Below, piece after piece: positions 1-7,630 of a stretch of 64,000 nt of DNA (position 1 is its first letter; every line of letters begins with the position of its first letter). The DNA lies in contig NZ_JAUEPL010000027.1 of the NCBI RefSeq assembly GCF_030406405.1, positions 1-64,000 of the forward strand, written 5' to 3'. The stretch is from Streptomyces ficellus. GTDB lineage: Bacteria; Actinomycetota; Actinomycetes; Streptomycetales; Streptomycetaceae. A program made the position numbers and the translations under genes. The notes below the pieces were generated by a model, which made no database searches, was not told the origin of the DNA, and saw nothing but the letters and a program-made list of their open reading frames with translations.

Positions 1-129
1 CTGCGGCACCTCCGGGATGACCACCGGCGGCGGCGCGTACCCCATGGGCGGCTGCTGCATCAGCCCGGCCCGCTGGTCGTCGGTCGAGCGGTAGTCCACG
101 GCGCCCTGCGTCAGCCGCATGTACGCCAC
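1..129 (-). CDS. Fragment of an unrecognised Pro/Gln-rich protein, cut by window start
   Basis: On the minus strand this stretch reads without a stop from a GTG at 129 (or an ATG at 120) to the window edge. Codon choice is typical of a real Streptomyces gene, and the peptide contains MRLTQGAVDYRST, then a PPMGYAPPP stretch. I do not recognise the family. No Shine-Dalgarno precedes either start, and the reading frame stays open further upstream across the start of the MFS gene. It may therefore be the interior of a gene that was cut at about position 120-130 rather than a true N-terminus. It runs divergently from the MFS gene. Confidence 0.35.
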   Translation of the reverse strand, partial: MAYMRLTQGAVDYRSTDDQRAGLMQQPPMGYAPPPVVIPEVPQ

Positions 130-183
130 GGGGGGACGCGGGGGGCGCTCGGGCTGCTCGCGGCGACGCAGCTGCTGCTCATC

Positions 184-1509
184 ATGGACACCGCGATCGT
201 CAACGTCGCGCTGCCGTCGGTCGGCGACGACCTGGGGGCCGGGTCCGCCGGGCTGTCCTGGGTCGCCAACGCCTACCTCATCACCTTCGGCGGGCTGCTC
301 CTCCTCGGCGGCCGCACCGCCGACCTGCTCGGGCACCGGCGGCTGTTCACCGGCGGGCTCGCGCTGCTCGCGGCCGCCTCCGCGGCCGGCGGGCTCGCGC
401 AGAGCACCGGCGCGCTCATCGCCGCCCGCGCCGTGCAGGGCGTCGGCGCGGCGCTCGCCGCTGCCGCCGCGTTCGCGCTGCTGCTGATCCTGTTCCCGGA
501 CGGGCCCGCCCGGCACCGGGCGCTCGGCGCGTTCGCCGCGATGGGCGGCCTCGGCGGGGTGCTCGGCACCGTGCTCGGCGGGGTCCTCACCGACCTGCTG
601 GGCTGGCGCTCCACCTTCTGGCTGAACGTCGCCGTCGCCCTGCTGCTCGGCCTGCTCGCGCTCCGGCTCCTCGACGGCTCGACCCGCAGCGCCGAACCCG
701 GCTTCGACCTGCTCGGGGCGCTCACCGCCACCGGCGGCCTCGGCCTGCTGGCCTACGCCCTGGTCGGCCGCAGCCTCCTCGCGGGCGCGGCGGGCCTGGC
801 CCTGCTCGCGCTGTTCGCGCTGGTGGAGAGCCGCACCACCAGCCCTCTGGTGCCGCCCGCCGTGCTGGCGCGGCCCACGCTCCGGCTCGCCAACTGCCTC
901 AGCGCCCTCGCCCAGATGGCGCTGTTCCCGATGTTCTTCCTGGTCAGCCTCTACCTCCAGACCGTGCTGGGGCAGTCGCCGCTGGCCGGCGGGCTCGGCC
1001 TGCTGCCGCTGTCCCTGGCCGTCGTCGCCACCGCCCCGCTGACCGGCCGCCTCATCGACCACCTCGGCCTCGGCCGCACCATGACGCTCGGCTTCACCCT
1101 CCTGCTGGCGGGCATGGTCTGGCTGGCCCTCGCACTCAGCGCGCACGGCACCTTCGCCACCACGGTCCTCGCACCCAGCCTCGTGCTGGGCGTCGCGCTG
1201 CCGCTGGTCATGGTCACCACCAATGTGGCCGCCACGGCCGAGGCCACGCCCGAGGAGACCGGCCTGGCCTCCGGGCTCATCAACACCAGCCAGCAGTTCG
1301 GCTCCGTTCTCGGCCTGGCCGTCCTCGTGGCCGTCGCCACCACCCGTACCGGCTCGGCCACACCCCAGGCCGAGACCGCCGGCTTCCGGGCGGCGCTGCT
1401 CGTCGGCGCCGCCTTCGCCGCGGCGGCCGCACTTCTCTCCGTACGGCTGAAAAGGCCCGCGCCCAGCCCGGCGCCGTCACGCCAGGACCGGGTGGGCGAC
1501 CCGCGGTGA
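184..1509 (+). CDS. MFS multidrug transporter, DHA2 (14-TM) type, N-terminus unresolved
   Basis: Proton-driven exporter of the inner membrane, DHA2/EmrB-QacA type. Seen: the TM1 motif LLLIMDTAIVNVALPSV, the loop motif GRTADLLGHRR between TM2 and TM3, and alternating hydrophobic spans to about residue 415, ending in a short Pro/Arg-rich tail. The nearest in-frame ATG is at 184, but it lies inside TM1. The frame is open upstream to the window edge and contains no ATG, GTG or TTG before 184. An ATG at 119 is in another frame, and between the two frames lie two G6 runs (130-135, 140-145). A one-base loss there would join them. It is followed after 62 bp by the PrnB-like gene, so it may export the product of that locus. 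The family call is firm; the substrate is unknown. Confidence 0.8.
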   Translation: MDTAIVNVALPSVGDDLGAGSAGLSWVANAYLITFGGLLLLGGRTADLLGHRRLFTGGLALLAAASAAGGLAQSTGALIAARAVQGVGAALAAAAAFALLLILFPDGPARHRALGAFAAMGGLGGVLGTVLGGVLTDLLGWRSTFWLNVAVALLLGLLALRLLDGSTRSAEPGFDLLGALTATGGLGLLAYALVGRSLLAGAAGLALLALFALVESRTTSPLVPPAVLARPTLRLANCLSALAQMALFPMFFLVSLYLQTVLGQSPLAGGLGLLPLSLAVVATAPLTGRLIDHLGLGRTMTLGFTLLLAGMVWLALALSAHGTFATTVLAPSLVLGVALPLVMVTTNVAATAEATPEETGLASGLINTSQQFGSVLGLAVLVAVATTRTGSATPQAETAGFRAALLVGAAFAAAAALLSVRLKRPAPSPAPSRQDRVGDPR

Positions 1510-1571
1510 CCGCCTGACCAGCGGCCACCGCGCCACTCCCGCATCCACACCAGCCCTAGGGGGGCTTTCCG

Positions 1572-2693
1572 TTGACCCTGTACGACCTTGTCGCGCCCGG
1601 TCTCGATACCTGTGCCGAACCGCGCTACCGCATCGCCGAGATACGCGAGGCCGACCCGCTCGGCGCCGACGCGCTGCTCGCCGCGCTCCCCGCGATGAAC
1701 CGGGACGCCGACATCCCCGCGCTCACCGTCGCCCTGCGCGCCCTCGTACCCGATCTCGACCGGGTCTCCGAGTGGTGCGTCATCGAGGCACTCGCCGCGA
1801 TGCGCGACCTCGGCATGCTGCTCGGCTCCCTCAAGCGGCACGGCGTCCAGCCGGTCGCCGCCGTCCCCGAAGTCCTGCCCGTACTGGAGGAACTGGCCCG
1901 CCGCACCGACATGGTGCCCCGCGACACCGTGCACCACTACACCACGTGGAACCCGCTCGGCAGCCGTCAGCGGATGTACACGGGCGAGGAGATGGAGGCC
2001 CACCTCCAGGACGCCGTCCGGATGGTCTTCCCCAGCCTCGTCGCCGCCCTGCGCACCTGCACCGACCTGGCCGGGCTGGAACCCTACGACCCGGGCTTCG
2101 CCCTCGCCCTCGACCGCACCGCCCAGCACGTCCAGTCGATGGTCGACGCCATCGACTTCACCGTCGACAACGTCTCACCCGGCTTCTTCGCGCGCGTGCT
2201 GCGCCCCTACTTCGAGGAGATCGACGTCGCCGGCCGCGACTACCTCGGCCCGGCCGCCGCCCAGGTCCCCCTGTGGCTGGTCGACCTGACGGTCTGGCAG
2301 TGCGACCGCCCCCACCCCGCGTACGACGCCTTCCTCGCCGAGTCCGTCGCCTACAGCCTCCCCGCGTGGCGCGCCTTCCACGCCGTGCACAAGGGCGGCA
2401 CGTCGGCCGTCAGCAAACTGTCCGCCGCCCTCAGCTGGGAGACCGTCCACCGGATGCCGCCGGAGCTCGCCGCGGCCGCCGTGTCGCTGGCGCGGGTGCT
2501 GCGCATCCTCAAGACCTTCCGCGCCCGCCACCTCGGCATCGCCCGCAAGGCCTACAGCGACGACATACGGCTGTACGACCAGGGCAGCGGCGGCGCGCCG
2601 GTCGCGCTGCTGCGCTCCGTACTGGACCTGACCAGGGACAACGAAACGCTGGTGCGCCGGTCCTTGGAGCGGCCCCGCACCCCTGCCGCCTGA
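1572..2693 (+). CDS. PrnB-like protein (indoleamine 2,3-dioxygenase superfamily, DUF1864)
   Basis: A 373-aa protein that I assign to the PrnB/DUF1864 family by its overall look and the block HHYTTWNPLGSRQRMYTG at residues 121-138. Also visible is a motif AFHAVHKGG at about residue 270. In the known family member PrnB (pyrrolnitrin pathway), a haem protein related to indoleamine and tryptophan dioxygenases rearranges 7-chlorotryptophan to an aminophenylpyrrole. No tryptophan halogenase lies next to this copy, so the substrate is unlikely to be the same. The start is a TTG preceded by a run AGGGGGG about 14 bases upstream. A gap of 12 bp separates it from the FAD monooxygenase downstream, indicating co-transcription. 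Family assignment is from recognition without a search; function is inference. Confidence 0.55.
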   Translation: MTLYDLVAPGLDTCAEPRYRIAEIREADPLGADALLAALPAMNRDADIPALTVALRALVPDLDRVSEWCVIEALAAMRDLGMLLGSLKRHGVQPVAAVPEVLPVLEELARRTDMVPRDTVHHYTTWNPLGSRQRMYTGEEMEAHLQDAVRMVFPSLVAALRTCTDLAGLEPYDPGFALALDRTAQHVQSMVDAIDFTVDNVSPGFFARVLRPYFEEIDVAGRDYLGPAAAQVPLWLVDLTVWQCDRPHPAYDAFLAESVAYSLPAWRAFHAVHKGGTSAVSKLSAALSWETVHRMPPELAAAAVSLARVLRILKTFRARHLGIARKAYSDDIRLYDQGSGGAPVALLRSVLDLTRDNETLVRRSLERPRTPAA

Positions 2694-2705
2694 CGGGACA
2701 CCGAC

Positions 2706-3995
2706 ATGACCCCGCACATACTCATCGCCGGCGGCGGAGTCGCCGGCCTCACCGCCGCGCTCTCCCTGCACGCCGCCGGGTTCTCCCGCGTCACCGTCGT
2801 GGAGGCGGCCCGCGAGATCCGGCCCATCGGCGCCGGGCTGAACATCATGCCCAACGCCGTACGCGAACTGGACGCGCTCGGACTCCTCGACGAGCTGGAG
2901 GCCGACGCCGTACGCACCCGGGAACTGCGCTACTACCACCGATCCGGCGGGCTCATCTCCCGGGAGGAACGCGGGCTGCGCGCCGGCTACCGCTGGCCCC
3001 AGCTCTCCGTCCACCGCGGCCACCTCCAGCTGGTCCTGGCCGACGCGGTACGCCGCCGGCTCGGCCCGTCCGCCATCGTCGGCGGGGTCCGGGTGACCGG
3101 CCTGGAGCAGCTCCCCGACGGGCGCCCGCGGGTCCGCCTCGAACACCGCGACGGCTCCACCCGCGGCCGCGCCTCGCTCGAACCGGACGTCCTGATCGGC
3201 GCCGACGGCATCCGCTCGGCGGTCCGCGCGGCCCTCAACCCCCGCGAGGGCGAGCCCTCGTGGAACGGCATGCTGGTGTGGCGGGGGATCTCCCGGATGG
3301 ACGCGCGCCGCGCCGCGCCGTTCATGTTCATCGCGGGCGACGACCGGCAGAAGGCCGTCGTCTACCCGATGACGACACCGACGCTCTCCCGCCGTGAGGT
3401 CCTCGTGAACTGGGCGCTGGCGATGCCCGCCGACCGCACCGCCGCCTGCGTACGCGGGGACTGGAACCGTCCCGTGCCCGTCACCCGGTTCCTCCACCAC
3501 TACGAGGGCTGGGAGTTCGACGGCGTCAGCGTCCCCGACGTACTGCGCGCCGCGGACGGCGCCTTCGAGTACCCGATGGTCGACCGCGAACCGCTGCCTC
3601 GCTGGAGCCACGGTCGCACCACCCTCATCGGGGACGCCGCCCACGCCATGTACCCCATCGGCTCCAACGGCGCCACCCAGTCCATCGTCGACGCCCGCGC
3701 CCTCGCGCACGCGATGGCCCTGCACCCCGAGCCGGCCGACGCGCTCGCCGCCTACGAGGCGGAGCGGCGCCCCGCCATGACGGAGCTTCAGCGCGCCAAC
3801 CGGCGTCTTGGCCCCGAAGTCGTCATCAATCTGGCCCACGAGCGCGCCCCGGACGGCTTCGAACGTATCGACGAGGTGATCCCGCCGCACGAACTGCGCG
3901 AGATCGCGGCTCGGTACGCCGCCACCGGCGCGTTCGACCCGGAAACCGTCAACGCGGGCTCCCCCTATCAGGTCCCGGCGAGCGCGCTCCCCTGA
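2706..3995 (+). CDS. FAD-dependent aromatic hydroxylase, PhzS-like
   Basis: Single-component class A flavoprotein monooxygenase of 429 aa. Seen: the Rossmann motif GGGVAG at residues 9-14 close to the N-terminus, an LIGADGIRS motif near residue 165 (the DG motif that binds FAD and NAD(P)H), and LIGDAAHAMYPIG near residue 309 (the GD motif). The sequence between DG and GD, including DWNRPVPVTRFLHHYEGW, resembles phenazine hydroxylase PhzS and related flavin oxidoreductases. Such enzymes hydroxylate aromatic carboxylates or indoles using NAD(P)H and O2. It lies 12 bp after the PrnB-like gene, which suggests it modifies that enzyme's aromatic product or supplies its substrate. Confidence 0.8.
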   Translation: MTPHILIAGGGVAGLTAALSLHAAGFSRVTVVEAAREIRPIGAGLNIMPNAVRELDALGLLDELEADAVRTRELRYYHRSGGLISREERGLRAGYRWPQLSVHRGHLQLVLADAVRRRLGPSAIVGGVRVTGLEQLPDGRPRVRLEHRDGSTRGRASLEPDVLIGADGIRSAVRAALNPREGEPSWNGMLVWRGISRMDARRAAPFMFIAGDDRQKAVVYPMTTPTLSRREVLVNWALAMPADRTAACVRGDWNRPVPVTRFLHHYEGWEFDGVSVPDVLRAADGAFEYPMVDREPLPRWSHGRTTLIGDAAHAMYPIGSNGATQSIVDARALAHAMALHPEPADALAAYEAERRPAMTELQRANRRLGPEVVINLAHERAPDGFERIDEVIPPHELREIAARYAATGAFDPETVNAGSPYQVPASALP

Positions 3996-4105
3996 GTGCG
4001 CCGTGGTTGAGAAGGGCGGGGTGGCACTAACGTCGGAGAGTGAAGGCGGGCGCACACCGTTGTGCGTCCGCCCCGATACGTATCTCCCCTGCGAAGGTGG
4101 AACAC

Positions 4106-6733
4106 GTGAAGGCAATCCGTCGATTCACCGTGCGCCCCGTCCTGCCCGACCCGCTCCGGCCGCTCAGCGACCTCTCCCGCAATCTGCGCTGGTCCTGGCA
4201 CGCCGAGACCCGTGAACTGTTCCAGGCCGTCGACCCCGAGGGATGGCGGGCGGCCGGCGGCGATCCCGTACGGCTGCTGGGCTCCGTGTCCGCCGCCCGA
4301 CTCGCCGAACTCGCCAGGGACCGGCGCTTCCTGCGCCGCCTGTCCGCCGCCGCCGACGACCTCGACGACTACCTGCGCGGCCGCCGCTGGTACCAGAACC
4401 AGTCCGCCCAGTACGCCGACCTGCCCACCGCCGTCGCCTACTTCTCGCCCGAGTTCGGCGTCACCGCCGCCCTGCCGCAGTACTCGGGCGGCCTCGGCAT
4501 CCTCGCCGGCGACCACCTCAAAGCCGCCTCCGACCTCGGCGTCCCGCTGATCGGGGTCGGCCTGCTCTACCGGCACGGCTACTTCCGCCAGTCCCTCTCC
4601 CGCGACGGCTGGCAGCAGGAGCACTACCCGCTCCTCGACCCCAACGAGCTGCCCGTCAGCCTGCTGCGGCAGCCGGGCGGCGCCCCCGTGCGGGTCTCCC
4701 TCGCCCTGCCCGGCGGCCGCTGCCTGCACGCCCACATCTGGGTGGCGCAGGTCGGCCGCGTACCGCTGCTGATGCTCGACTCGGACGTGGAGGAGAACGG
4801 CCCGTCCGAGCGCGACGTCACCGACCGGCTGTACGGCGGCGGCAGCGAGCACCGGCTGCTCCAGGAAATGCTGCTGGGAATAGGAGGTGTCCGGGCGGTA
4901 CGGGCGTACTGCGAGCTCACCGGGCACCCGGCCCCCGAGGTGTTCCACACCAACGAGGGCCACGCCGGCTTCCTCGGCCTGGAACGCATCCGCGAACTCA
5001 GCGAGGACGGCATCGAATTCGACGCCGCGCTGGAGGCGGTCCGGGCCGGGACGGTGTTCACCACCCACACCCCGGTCCCCGCCGGCATCGACCGCTTCGA
5101 CCGCGAGCTGGTCGCCCGCCACTTCGGTGACGGCGCCGAACTGCCCGGCGTCGACGTCGAACGCATCCTCCAGCTCGGCATGGAGACCTACCCCGGCGGC
5201 GAACCCAACCTCTTCAACATGGCCGTCATGGGCCTGCGCCTGGCCCAGCGCGCCAACGGCGTGTCCACCCTCCACGGCGCCGTCAGCCGGGAGATGTTCG
5301 CCGGCCTGTGGCCCGGCTTCGACCCGGAGGAGGTGCCCATCACCTCCATCACCAACGGCGTCCACGCCCCGACCTGGGTCGCGCCCGAGGTGTTCCGGCT
5401 CGGCGCCCGGAAGATCGGCTCCCAGCGCGCGGAGGACGCGCTGAGCGTCGGCGGTTCGCAGCGGTGGGACTCTGTCACCGACATCGCCGACGGCGAGATC
5501 TGGGAGCTCCGCCGCGAGCTGCGCGAACAGCTCGTGACGGAGGTACGCACCCGGCTGCGCGCCTCGTGGCGGCAGCGCGGCGCCGGTGCGGCGGAGCTGG
5601 GCTGGATCGACGGGGTCCTGGACCCCGACATCCTGACCATCGGGTTCGCCCGCCGGGTCCCCTCGTACAAGCGCCTGACGCTGATGCTGCGGGACCGCGA
5701 CCGGCTGATGGAGCTGCTGCTGCACCCGACGCGGCCGGTGCAGATCGTGGTGGCGGGCAAGGCCCACCCGGCGGACGACGGCGGCAAGCGGCTGGTGCGG
5801 GAGCTGGTGCGGTTCGCCGACGACCCGCGCGTACGCCACCGCATCGTCTTCCTGCCGGATTACGGCATGGGCATGGCTCAGAAGCTGTACCCCGGCTGCG
5901 ACGTGTGGCTGAACAACCCGCTGCGCCCGCTGGAGGCGTGCGGGACGTCCGGCATGAAGGCCGCGCTGAACGGCTGCCTCAACCTCTCCGTCCTGGACGG
6001 CTGGTGGGACGAGTGGTACGAACCGGACTTCGGCTGGGCCATCCCCACCGCCGACGGTCCCACCACGGACGAGGATCGGCGTGACGACCTGGAGGCGGCC
6101 GCGCTCTACGAGCTGATCGAGCAGCGCGTCGCACCCCGCTTCTACGACCGGGGCGCGGGCGGCCTGCCCGAGCGGTGGATCGAGATGGTCCGCCGCACCC
6201 TCGCCAACCTGGGCCCCAAGGTGCTGGCGGGCCGCATGGTGCGCGAGTACGTGGAACGGCTCTACACCCCGGCCGCGCTCGCCCACCGCTCCATGGACGC
6301 GGGCGCCGCACGCGAGCTGGCCACCTGGAAGGCGCGGGTGCGCGCCGCGTGGCCCCGCGTGGCGGTCGACCACGTCGAGGTGGACGAGTCCAACGGCACC
6401 GCGGAGCTCGGCTCCACGCTCGCCCTGCGGGTCCGGGTCGCCCTGGGGGACCTCCAGCCGGAGGACGTGGAGGTCCAGGCGGTCGCGGGCCGGGTGGACA
6501 CCGACGACCGGCTGCGGGACGCCCAGACGGTGCCGCTCAAGCCGGCCGGCGGCCCGGACCAGCAGGGGCGGTGGGTCTACGAGGGCCCGCTCACCCTCGA
6601 CCGGACGGGCCCCTTCGGCTACACGGTCCGGATACTGCCCACGCACCGCCTGCTCGCGGCCGGCGCGGACCTGGGCCTGGTCGCGATGCCGACGCAGACG
6701 ACCGGCGAGGGCGCGGGAGTGCTGATGCGCTGA
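4106..6733 (+). CDS. glgP: Alpha-glucan (glycogen) phosphorylase
   Basis: Cytosolic GT35 enzyme of 875 aa that releases glucose-1-phosphate from glycogen or maltodextrin. Seen: the N-terminal domain typical of the short actinobacterial phosphorylases (NLRWSWH, YFSPEFGV), the glucan-binding stretch HTNEGHAGFLGLERI, the catalytic-domain SYKRLTL, and the PLP site EACGTSGMKAALNG with the Schiff-base lysine at about residue 618. The start is the GTG at 4106, placed 5 bases after GAAGGTGG. The longer frame from 4040 lacks a ribosome site. It ends at a strong terminator at 6751-6785. glgX lies 20 kb downstream on the other strand. From memory, glgP in S. coelicolor sits beside glgE; here its left neighbours are instead the monooxygenase locus. 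Confidence 0.93.
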   Translation: MKAIRRFTVRPVLPDPLRPLSDLSRNLRWSWHAETRELFQAVDPEGWRAAGGDPVRLLGSVSAARLAELARDRRFLRRLSAAADDLDDYLRGRRWYQNQSAQYADLPTAVAYFSPEFGVTAALPQYSGGLGILAGDHLKAASDLGVPLIGVGLLYRHGYFRQSLSRDGWQQEHYPLLDPNELPVSLLRQPGGAPVRVSLALPGGRCLHAHIWVAQVGRVPLLMLDSDVEENGPSERDVTDRLYGGGSEHRLLQEMLLGIGGVRAVRAYCELTGHPAPEVFHTNEGHAGFLGLERIRELSEDGIEFDAALEAVRAGTVFTTHTPVPAGIDRFDRELVARHFGDGAELPGVDVERILQLGMETYPGGEPNLFNMAVMGLRLAQRANGVSTLHGAVSREMFAGLWPGFDPEEVPITSITNGVHAPTWVAPEVFRLGARKIGSQRAEDALSVGGSQRWDSVTDIADGEIWELRRELREQLVTEVRTRLRASWRQRGAGAAELGWIDGVLDPDILTIGFARRVPSYKRLTLMLRDRDRLMELLLHPTRPVQIVVAGKAHPADDGGKRLVRELVRFADDPRVRHRIVFLPDYGMGMAQKLYPGCDVWLNNPLRPLEACGTSGMKAALNGCLNLSVLDGWWDEWYEPDFGWAIPTADGPTTDEDRRDDLEAAALYELIEQRVAPRFYDRGAGGLPERWIEMVRRTLANLGPKVLAGRMVREYVERLYTPAALAHRSMDAGAARELATWKARVRAAWPRVAVDHVEVDESNGTAELGSTLALRVRVALGDLQPEDVEVQAVAGRVDTDDRLRDAQTVPLKPAGGPDQQGRWVYEGPLTLDRTGPFGYTVRILPTHRLLAAGADLGLVAMPTQTTGEGAGVLMR

Positions 6734-6750
6734 CGCGGTCCGTTTCCCTG

Positions 6751-6785
6751 CTCGTCGCCCCCTCCTCGCAGGAGGGGGCGACGAG
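6751..6785 (+). terminator. Perfect 16-bp stem terminator after glgP
   Basis: Positions 6751-6766 and 6770-6785 are exact inverted copies with a CGC loop. The stem is G+C-rich and begins 17 bases after the glgP stop. There is no strong U-run, as usual in Streptomyces. It isolates glgP from the enediyne operon. Confidence 0.85.
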
Positions 6786-7043
6786 TCATTTCCGGCACGT
6801 TCCGTACGGAGGGGGCAGAACTGACCAGCGTGTCTGAATTTCCGGTGCCGCGCCATTGTGGCCGGCCTTTTCCTGGCCGCCGTTTTATTGGTCGACCCCT
6901 TTCTGTCTAGTTCTCGCCAACAGCAGGGGAATTCACCACTCGGACGGGTGAATGCCGCCCGGGGAGTGGTCCGAATGGCGGTACTCGGGCATGTCAGAAG
7001 TGCACCCCACACACTCCCCGAGTAACGTTCGGAGGTTCCACTC
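6786..7043 (+). promoter_or_regulatory. Control region of the enediyne operon with two palindromes
   Basis: This stretch before the first operon gene is more A+T-rich than its surroundings (6838-6932). It carries ATTCACC at 6931-6937 with its inverted copy GGTGAAT at 6947-6953 (9-base spacer). It also has CGGGGAGTG at 6960-6968 with CACTCCCCG at 7012-7020 (43 bases apart). The first is the right size for a dimeric repressor operator; the second could form a leader stem. I could not place a convincing -35/-10 pair. The Shine-Dalgarno GGAGG (7031-7035) serves the GTG at 7044. Confidence 0.45.
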
Positions 7044-7595
7044 GTGACCACGGCCACCGTGCTGCCGTCCATCGGCGCCGAAATCCCCTGTAGTTGCTAC
7101 GCGGCGAACGTGCCGCTCAAGATCCGCACCGCCCTCGTGAACGTCGAGTTCAAGGGCGGCATCAAGGTCCGGGTCGAGGCCCACCCCAGCCAGCCGCCCC
7201 ACAAGGCCGTCGTCCTCAAGGTCATCGGCCACAAGGTGGAGGCCGACCACCCGGAGCTGGGCCGCATCACCATCAACCAGGACGACATGGAGGCGACGCC
7301 GGACAGCCTCCTCAACATCGTCCAGCACTTCCCGCCCAAGCTCAGCGCGGTGATGTTCCTGTCGTTCACGCTGACCATCGAGCGGCCGCCCGGTGACGGC
7401 GGCAACGAGGGCGCGAGGCCGGAGCCGTTGGTCCTGCGGACCAAGGAGCCCGCGAAGCTCCTGAGCCCGGAGCTCAGCAAGTTCCCGCCGGACGGGGACT
7501 TCTACCGGCTGGAGAACCCGATCAAGCTGGTCGACCCCGACAGCGACCAGGTCATCGCCACGATCGACAAGTTCCCGGTCCGCGTCGGCGGCTGA
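7044..7595 (+). CDS. Unrecognised 183-aa protein, first gene of the enediyne operon
   Basis: A soluble-looking acidic/basic mixed protein with no membrane segment or signal peptide. It starts at GTG 7044, 8 bases after GGAGG. Seen: a CSCY motif near residue 17, a central segment of alternating hydrophobic residues suggesting beta structure (KVRVEAHP, AVVLKVIGHKVEAD), and a Pro-rich link near residue 115. I do not recognise the family. It is followed after 35 bp by the UbiB-like gene and runs with the enediyne core genes, so it may be one of the conserved accessory proteins of unknown role in enediyne clusters. I cannot assign it to a named one. Confidence 0.75.
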   Translation: MTTATVLPSIGAEIPCSCYAANVPLKIRTALVNVEFKGGIKVRVEAHPSQPPHKAVVLKVIGHKVEADHPELGRITINQDDMEATPDSLLNIVQHFPPKLSAVMFLSFTLTIERPPGDGGNEGARPEPLVLRTKEPAKLLSPELSKFPPDGDFYRLENPIKLVDPDSDQVIATIDKFPVRVGG

Positions 7596-7630
7596 ACCGA
7601 GCCGGTGACCGCGGGGGGCGGGGGTGCCTG

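Noticed and set aside
4001..4040. TTGAGA and TAACGT-like hexamers before glgP as a promoter.
   Set aside because: Spacing is only 15 bases and the -10 match is poor.
4040..4105. Longer start for glgP at the ATG 4040.
   Set aside because: No ribosome site there; GTG 4106 has one at correct distance and matches the usual N-terminus of the family.
3968..7072. A long minus-strand open frame opposite glgP.
   Set aside because: It is antisense to a full-length phosphorylase with all motifs and shows no domain of its own.
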